Shown here: piece after piece, positions 56,858 through 64,000 of the stretch
Position numbering within the stretch: the first letter of the stretch is position 1
How the letters are laid out: every line of letters begins with the position of its first letter
Assembly (NCBI GenBank): GCA_020912385.1
Contig: CP087209.1
Span: 2,108,001-2,172,000 of the forward strand
DNA from: Neofusicoccum parvum
Taxonomy: Eukaryota > Ascomycota > Dothideomycetes > Botryosphaeriales > Botryosphaeriaceae
Direction: 5' to 3'
DNA length: 64,000 bases
The notes under the pieces: generated by a model
The model's database searches: none
What the model was told of the DNA's origin: nothing
What the model saw: the letters and a program-made list of their open reading frames with translations, nothing else
Translations under genes and position numbers: made by a program

Positions 56858-58006
56858 ATGGCTGCTCACACTGGCTCGGGTGCTACGCACGCAGTGGTGC
56901 CAAACCTAAAGAATGAGTCTATCATGGTACTTTCCACGTGCTCGGACAGCTACGTTCTCTGTGACAGTGACTGACTGCTGCCTACAATCCAGATTGGCAT
57001 GCGCGACGGCGTCACCGGCAAGTTCGAGCTCCGCCGCCGACACGAAGCCACGGTTTCGGTCTTCGACTCCAACTTCCTGATAGGCGACGGTATCTGGGTG
57101 AGCAGGTGATTTGGCACCCTTTTGTTCCTGTCCGAACCCCTCCCGTCTGACGTCGTCGGTCTTCCCTTCACGCAGGAGAGCATCCGTGTCGTACGCGGAC
57201 GGGTTCAGTTTGCCCGCGACCACCTCGACCGACTGTTCCAGTCGGCCAAAGCTCTGATGCTCGACCTGGGACTCACCAAGGCCGAGCTGCTCGGCCTCAT
57301 CCACGCCACCGTCGACGCGAACGCCGGCATGGCCGCCTCGGACCACGCCCACCTGCGCCTGGTCGTCAGCCGCGGCCTCAAGACAACCCCCTACCAGAAC
57401 CCGTCGGTCAACGTCGGCCTGCCGCTCATCGTCATCATCGCCGAGTGGAAGGCGGCGGCGGCGTCCCCGGCCCGGCGCGGCCTGAAGCTCGTCACCTCGC
57501 ACATCCGCCGCGGCACGCCGGACGTCAAGGACGAGATGTGGAACCACGTGTCCAAGGCGACGGACGTCAGCGCGTGCATCGGCGCGAACGCCGTGGGCGC
57601 CGACGAGGCCCTCATGCTCGACCCCAACGGCTTCGTCAAGACGTGCAACTCGACCAACTTCTTCGTCGTGCGCGCCGGCGAGGTCTGGGCCCCCACCCGC
57701 TCCTACCAGATGCACGGCATCACGCGCCAGAAGACCATCGATCTGTGCAGGAGCAACGGGATCCCGGTCCGCGAGCTGGACTTCACGCTGACCGAGGCGT
57801 ATGCTGCGGATGAGGCGTTTTGCACGGGGACGTTCCCCAGTCATATCCCGGTTAAGGAGATTGATGGGAGGGTCATTGGAGATGGTGGGATGGGGCCCGT
57901 CACGAAGAGGATCAGTGAGTTGTATAAGAGATTGGTGGAGGAGGATGTTGGGCGGTCGAGAGAGGAGATTGCAGCCGAAGTTGCGGGCCGAGGTTCAAAG
58001 CTGTGA
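56858..58006 (+). CDS. Class IV PLP aminotransferase (branched-chain / R-amine type)
   Basis: Pyridoxal-phosphate aminotransferase of fold type IV. Exons 56858-56926, 56993-57097 and 57176-58006 give 334 residues. Characteristic text: VFDSNFLIGDGIWESIRVVRG, LRLVVSRGLKTTPYQNP, the PLP Lys185 in NHVSKATDV, GADEALMLDPNGFVKTCNSTNFF and CTGTFPSHIPVKEIDGRVIGDG. The usual text around the Lys in this group is NSHSKLN; here it is HVSKATD, a sizeable change beside the active site that may alter substrate range. The group includes branched-chain aminotransferases, D-amino-acid transaminases and (R)-selective amine transaminases; sequence alone does not separate them here. No mitochondrial presequence is apparent. 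Divergent from the ACS transporter. Confidence 0.88.
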
Positions 58007-60213
58007 GGACGTTGGTCGGTCACGAAGTGGAGGTTGCCGCAGGCGTTGCATGAGATGTCTCGAAGCCGAGAGGGTGTTGAGGAGTCAAGAAAAGCGGTTG
58101 GAGCCGAGGTTGTAGGAAGAGTTTCGAGTCTGTGAAGAGTCCAGAGGCTTGTTTCAAGATCTCGCCATGGCGGAAGGTGGCTGTCAGCCACTCCGGAATG
58201 GCCGAGACGAGGAGGCACGAGATCTGGCCGGTGAGGCAGGCCAGCGAGACACCAAAAAGATGAGAATGCATGAAAGATGGAGGTCAAACGGTAATTGCTT
58301 TCTGGGATCCGCAGAGTCGGATAGAAGATACCCCACGAATGGGCACACGGCGGTTGTGGGTATATTTAGATCACCAAATTGCAGCTCTCACTTGTGTCTT
58401 ATGTCCGATTGGCCCCTCGCGCACCTCGACAAACGGGCGAATCACGGCTCTTCCGAGAGTGCTGGCAACGAATGCGGCGAGCGTCCGCGTGGGGTCGAGA
58501 GATACTGGAAGACGATAAGTGGCGGCGGGTGGTGAGAGGCCAGCTCAGCCAACGGACAGAGGGTGACGGTGAAGATAGAGCTGGATCCACCAGGCCACCC
58601 TGGCCCCGTCACGGTCGCCACCATGACGACGCGCTCGCATGTGACTCGGACTCTGGCCAGTGCTCGTGTCTCCCCGCAGTGGGAGCGCACAGGCCGCAGT
58701 TTCAATAGAGCAGCGACTCGGGGGGATCCACCTGAACGAGGGTCAGGAGAGCGGATCGGCCCCGGTGGCCGGGCGTATATCGATTTTATTGGGGGCTGTG
58801 AAGGTTAAAAAGGACTGGAGATGAGCTCGATCAGCAGTCAGCACCAAATTACCACGGGCGCCCGGGAGGTGCAAGAATGCGGCAGAGTCAGATCCGGGGG
58901 CTGGCTAGCCGGGAGAGGCAGTCTAAGATAGTCAGCGCGGCAGAGTTTGCATGCCAAATTGGGCTGTGCGCTGTTGGTTGCGCAACGTCTCACCGGTCCC
59001 GTAAGAGCAGCTCGCCAGCAACGGCGGACGGCGGAGGTTTGCGGGCTGCGTCGGCCGGGTGGGCCTGCCGTTGCTGATAAGGCTGGCGTGGGCGTGGGGA
59101 GAAGGATTCGACTGAGCCCACCATGGCGCGGCCCCAGCACGCAGCGCTCCTCGCAGCAGCAGCGCGGCCGACCTGAGCAGCCGAGCAGCGCGGCGGCAGG
59201 CGGCGGCGAGCAGCACGGCAGTGCAGGCTGAGTGATGAGGATCAGCCCCTCGCCTGCGTCGTAAATAATGGCCAGCGATCGACGCACTGCACTTTCGCCG
59301 TGCCATGTGGCATCCATGCCCGGAGCCCCTGCTGGCCAGGGCCCACAGGCACACGCCTTACCGAGTCGGCAACTCCATCGCTCCGGGCGCGCTGGAGAGG
59401 CACTGATAGACGCCCGCCGCAGCCGATGAGAGACGCCCCGTTCGCTTTCGACAGCGCGTTGAGGCGTCGTCCGGACGCAGCAGCCGCCGTCCACGCTCGC
59501 CAGCGCCATCGACGCGCACCGCGACGGGCCTCTGCAGACGCGTTGCCGTGGCGCTAGCTGCAGCACCCGCCTGAGGAGCGGCGCTCAACGGCGGCTTGGC
59601 TAGCCTCGATGACCACGGCCGTTGACTGTCAAGTCAGCACCTTGGCCGCGGCCCGCCGCGCATTGCGATGCCCCTTGGCTGCGCCGCACGATTCGCCAGG
59701 CACCGGCGCCCGCGCACACCACAGCACGCCAGCAACGGCGGCCGAGGTGCGACGGCAGCGCGGTGCGGGCACGCGACAGCGAGTCTCGGGACGGTGACGG
59801 CGACGGCTGCCTGCAGCTTATCAAGTGCGCAGGCGGCGCGGCGCTGGGTGCTTGAGGCTCGGGCTGCCCGGGGCAGGCGCGTAGCACCGCAGCACCCCGG
59901 TCGCGCCCAGGATCATTGGCAGCCCGCCGTCTCCCAATTTGCACCATGCCCTCCAATGACTTCTGCCCTCAGCTGCGCGACACTGCGCCCCGCGATGGAG
60001 ATAAAGTCCGCCCATCCCTGCGCCCAAGTACGCCCCAAGATGATTGCCCGCCCAGCCCGTCCCCCCGGCCCGCGTCCGACCACCGCCATCCCGAGCTGCG
60101 GCCAAACAGATATACCGCCTGCTCAGTTAAAGCAACCGGGGCGCCCGCGACAGAGACGTGAGCGCTGAAGTCGCCCAGCACCCGCCGCGCACCGACCACC
60201 CACCCGGAGGACC
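58007..60213. other. Intergenic, no gene seen; possible degenerate MITE copy
   Basis: About 2.2 kb, very GC-rich in 58900-60150. The end of a possible fourth MITE copy (gcgctagctgcagcacccgc) is at 59551-59570. A TATA-like tataccg near 60110 may serve the kinase-like gene. No coding pattern. Confidence 0.45.
59407..59573. repeat. Possible degenerate MITE copy D
   Basis: The right end matches the family end consensus well (gctagctgcagcacccgcctg); the left partner (agacgcccgccgcagccgat) matches only with many changes. Interior similarity is weak. Confidence 0.25.
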
Positions 60214-62195
60214 ATGGGCTCCAAGTCGCTCACCAATGTGGTTACTCAAAACTCCATCGCCCTCAATGCCTACATCTACGGGTATGCTCTGCACCGACCG
60301 CCCCCGCCGGCTCCTCTGCTGACCCCCACAGCTATGGCGGCCACTCGCTGGTCACGCCTCACGCCCCTCTGCAGCAGCTATGGTGGACCGACGATCGCAT
60401 TGACGCCAAAGTGACGCCTGAGTTCGTGGCCTCACGCCTGCGCAAGGAGGAGCGGGATCTGCTTTACAAGCCGCTGGCGTTCGGCGACGGCCTCACCGAC
60501 GACACCTACCTGGAATGGATCATGGAACGCGCCAAACGCCTCTTCTTGATCTTGGCCGAGGTGGGCGTGCCAGACCAGATCTACGGCTGTGTTGACGACG
60601 CGTGGGATGATCAGGACCTCCCCATTGATGCTGAAGCCGTCGAGCGCCTGGCACTATCGCGCAAGAAAGACGATCAGCTCAACCGGAGGTTTTATCAGAC
60701 CCAGTACACCTTCCTGTTGCGGGAGCTGCACCGCGGTACCCACATCGCTTATGGTCCGAACGAAGTCATCCCAATCGAACACGTCTACAAACTTCCGCCC
60801 GCCGCCTCGCTGCAGCACTGGTCGCGTGTCCATTTACCCAAGAAGCCCGATGAGGTGTTTGTCCGCAGGCGTGTTTCATTCAGCGAAGATAAGGAGGCAG
60901 ATCAAGAGGAGTTCCTGAAGGATATTGCCGCCGCTCAGGAGGTGGACCATCAGCACATCGCTCCCGTCTGGGCCTCCTACACGTCCAAAGGGAATGGCTT
61001 CGTCGTCTCTTCATTCGTCGGGGAACATACCCTCAAATCTTTCATCGATTTCAGGACCCCGACCCAATACATGAGGTTGGCGCTGCCCGATCGCCGCACT
61101 CTTTTGTTGAACTGGATGCATTGCCTGGCAGATGCTGTTGCAACCATTCACGGACACGGCCTCGCTCATGGCGCAATCAGGCCGTCAAATATCCTCGTCA
61201 ACGACCGTAATGACATTGCCTTTAGTGACATTGGCTCGCTAAAGTCTCTACAAAAAGACAAGAAGATCACACCGGATGAGATCTACAACTACGCCGCACC
61301 GGAAGCCCACGAGCAGAGCCTGGCTAGTCTTTTAGCGCCTCTGAATAGCCCAACCAAATCGAAACCTCGAAGAGCTTCCATGGATAGCGAGGCATCGTCC
61401 CATGGATCAAATTCCAGCACCAAGACGAATAAAACGGCAAGGAAAATCACCCACCTCACAAGTGCCAGCCTATCTACTTTCGACTTTGGCTTCAACAAGG
61501 CTCCCGCAAAACCAAACGACGCACTGGCAACCAGCGACTTTGCAGACGTATTTTCTCTGGGCTGCATTTTCTTGGATATACTGACCTTCATGATCAAGAA
61601 GAAGCCGACGGAATTTGTGAAGCACCGGACCACGAAGCATAAGACACCGGGAAAAAGCGGCTCGCGCAGTGATTCGTCATTCCACGCCAATCTGGACAAG
61701 CTCAACAGTTGGATGCAACACCTCGATACCGTTGCTATGGAACACGAGGAGATTCATTTCCGGGCCGTCAGACCGCTTCTGCAACTCGTCAGGGATATGG
61801 TGCAGCCAGTGCCCGAGGCCCGGCCGTCAGCGTACAGCGTTGCAGGTCGTCTGCGTGACCTCCTGGCTGATCACGCTGGCATGGTAAACCTGCACTGCGA
61901 GCCGCATGTGCTGGGAATCGAGCATACGCACAGCGCACCAATGTCTCCCCGTTCGGATCTACATACAATTCCGGAGGACGGGATCGACGATGACGAGTCT
62001 GTCAACGGAGATGACGCCTACACTGTTGCGGACGAGGCTACGCTACGTTACTCGGTGGCAGATTCCATGGTGAGCGATACGACAGCTGTCGGTTCGATGC
62101 GCACGCTGAGTATCAGACCGAAGTCAATCGCATCGGCCATTCATGAGATGCCATTTCCATGGGCCAGGAAGAATTCCCGGGACATGACGACGTGA
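60214..62195 (+). CDS. Protein-kinase-like protein, probable pseudokinase
   Basis: Exons 60214-60281 and 60332-62195 give 643 residues. A protein-kinase fold is recognisable from about residue 185 to 490: hydrophobic strand VFVRRRVSF, VDHQHIAPVWASYTS, FVVSSFVGEHTLKSF, the catalytic-loop region GLAHGAIRPSNILV, then FSDIGSL, a long insert, and ADVFSLGCIFLDIL (helix F). Key residues are changed: the beta3 Lys is Arg, the HRD motif reads His302-Gly-Ala304 so the catalytic Asp is missing, and the Gly-rich loop is not apparent; the PSN Asn309 and the metal-binding Asp322 (DIG for DFG) remain. The activation region holds a Ser/Thr/Lys-rich insert of about 100 residues. The N-terminal 180 and C-terminal 130 residues are outside the fold. 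Likely a scaffold or regulator; target unknown. Confidence 0.82.
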
Positions 62196-64000
62196 AGCGG
62201 CTGGCGAAACAAGAAAGCAACGAAAACGAAACGTCCAAGAAGCAACCAAGCAAGCTTTAGCGCCCACGCACGCTTCGCCACCATTCAGGGGATGCCCTGA
62301 AACGGACAGTCAGACCTGGGCCCTGCAACAACCATTCCGTCCGGCCATATACTTCACAGGTCGATCAGGCTACCGGCGGACCACTACAGCCATCCATCCC
62401 GAACTGCACATGAAAGCGGGTTTTCGAAACGCAGATACATCCCTGCGATGCTGCTCGGAAGATCCGAAGTTTAGCATCGCCAATGTAGCCGCGCGCATGC
62501 ACATGACGATGCGGACGTACCTTCGTGGATTTTCTTCCTGCTGCTGTGCCACCAACGCTGCAAGCAATCCTGCATCTTCTTCTCCACGTCACACCCGACG
62601 CATGGCAGATGCAGACTACTGTCCGGCCCCCTCGGGCTTCTTCCTCCCCCTCCCTCCTCGGCACGACCACACCGCATCCTGACGCGGATGCCTGGCCTGG
62701 CAGCTGAATGGAGTTGTTTCACAACATTAGAACGATAATACTCAAATTCGACGCGCATCATCAAATTTGGAAATATCCGGCTTTTTCACCTTCGTCCATA
62801 TTTTACCTCAATCGAGGAAATGCTCTCACGATCGCTGATTTTATTCTCTTTTTGCCTCACCGCCATCATCTATAGCGGTACCATATGACGAAGCCCACGA
62901 AACTACCACCCGTTTCCTTGTCCTTTCTATTTATTTTCGCTTACTCCGCCCCAACTGAATACCGCGCCTCTATCCCGGTGGCAATCGAGCTGGGTGAAAA
63001 CACACAGCAGCCCGACAAGAACATGGCGCTACGGAAGACAACACGTGTGTCGTGGCTTCGACCGCCAGATTGGCAAAGCAGCCCGACAAGGCTGGACCCT
63101 GAAAAAAGGCTCTTCCCGGGATCACGGTGCCCGACCTCAGGGAGTTCCCGGGTTCCTGATCCGTGCCGCATGCAAGGCGACAGATTAGACGGGTGCAGGG
63201 CTGGCTGGGCCTCGACGAGACTTGCCGAAATGAGAAGCTGGGAATGCGCGAACACGGCGGATGGTTCCGATGGCGAGTGCCGTCTCGGCGGTCCGGACGC
63301 GGACGCGGACGCGGCTTTTTTCGCCGTCGCGAAAGTATTTCCCTTTATTTTTCCTTCTCTGTGAGCGGGCTTAGGCGCGGCTTTTTGTTTGATTGCGCAT
63401 TTCTGCTAGCGATGCTTGGGGCGAGCCAAAGGTTTTGCGATGTGGCATTTTGGGGATTTGGGAAAGCATAGGCGATGGCGCGACGACTGGAACGCGAGGT
63501 CATCTAGCAGGATTCTGGCATCTGATTTCATCTCTCACTTAGCGCGTTGGTTAATGGTGGAATGTGTGTTTAAAGTAGATACCCCTCGAACTTTTGCTTT
63601 TTCTCCCCTACACCTGGCTGTTTCTTTATGTCCGGCTCGTGTTCCGAGACTGAGGCTTGCTTCGGCGCATCAGCTACGCGGGATACTGGTTCTCGCAGAG
63701 CGCGATGGCGTCTAGCGGCGACCGCTAATGCAAAGTTGCCCAACAGCATCAAGAAAGACCAGGTCGATTCAGTCCTCATCATACGACCATGACATGACAC
63801 CGAACCTCTGCCTCCTCTCGTCAAGCCTGGGAAAGCAGCTGTCTCACTATCCTGCGTGCCGTTAGGTTGATTTGCAAAGGGTCATGACGTGCATAAGCCG
63901 GCGCCTTGGTGTTTGACATGGGTATGTATTCGCACGTCTTCGATTCAGGGCTGACCGACCGACCGACCGACCGACCGAATCGCGCGATAAGATAAACTCG
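62196..64000. other. Intergenic to the right edge, no gene seen
   Basis: About 1.8 kb. Frames at 62885-63364 and 63163-63471 look compositional. A CGAC-type microsatellite sits at the far end. Confidence 0.5.
63953..63978 (+). repeat. (GACC)n microsatellite
   Basis: Six and a half GACC units near the right edge. Confidence 0.9.

Noticed and set aside
1..64000. tRNA genes, CRISPR arrays, bacterial-type operons
   Set aside because: No tRNA B-box with a matching cloverleaf was found by eye; CRISPR arrays and ribosome-binding-site operons are not expected in a fungal genome and none is seen.

Overview
The window is nuclear DNA of a filamentous ascomycete (Pezizomycotina; the gene content fits a Dothideomycete, but I cannot fix the genus). 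The signs are many short introns (mostly about 45-100 nt, GT..AG, with CTAAC/CTGAC-type branch sites), a dispersed 5S rRNA gene, fungal-specific families (Zn2Cys6 factor, GH72 glucanosyltransferase, ACS-type MFS transporters, yeast-type amino acid permease, secreted Cys-rich proteins) and GC-rich intergenic DNA. All exon models below were built by eye from splice signals, reading-frame phase and recalled family patterns; none has transcript support.

Layout. 0-9 kb: start of a cytochrome P450 (minus, runs off the left edge), trifunctional C1-tetrahydrofolate synthase, amino acid permease. 9.9-14.5 kb: WKF-domain protein and proteasome alpha1 from a shared bidirectional promoter, then a small unknown protein. 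14.5-18.6 kb: no gene seen. 18.6-27.5 kb: gamma-tubulin complex protein GCP3, an SDR dehydrogenase, a GPI-anchored GH72 glucanosyltransferase, an ACS-family transporter. 28-34 kb: accessory stretch with a tiny Cys-rich peptide precursor, a disordered protein of unknown function, a decayed Tc1/mariner transposase and a GPI-anchored Cys-rich secreted protein. 35-40 kb: a small unknown gene, a GH3 beta-glucosidase and a broken or unusually spliced gene. 42-43 kb: a 5S rRNA gene and a small secreted beta/gamma-crystallin-like protein. 43-46.5 kb: no gene seen. 46.5-50.4 kb: small conserved-looking protein, DET1-like histidine phosphatase, PRKRIP1-like nuclear protein. 51.5-58 kb: Zn2Cys6 regulator, ACS transporter and class IV aminotransferase side by side. 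60.2-62.2 kb: a protein-kinase-like protein lacking key catalytic residues. 62.2-64 kb: no gene seen.

Working together. Most of the window is unlinked housekeeping. Two parts look functionally grouped: the regulator/transporter/aminotransferase trio (51.6-58.0 kb), which could be a small amine or amino-acid use module, and a scatter of secreted proteins (GH72, peptide precursor, GPI Cys-rich protein, GH3, crystallin-like) suited to cell-wall or host/environment interaction.

Most notable. (1) A 60-residue precursor at 28600-29062 (minus) with signal peptide, pro-region and an eight-Cys mature part, whose best reading needs two 3-nt microexons. (2) A family of short TA-flanked inverted-repeat elements (three clear copies), one of them inside an intron of the Zn2Cys6 factor with splice sites intact.
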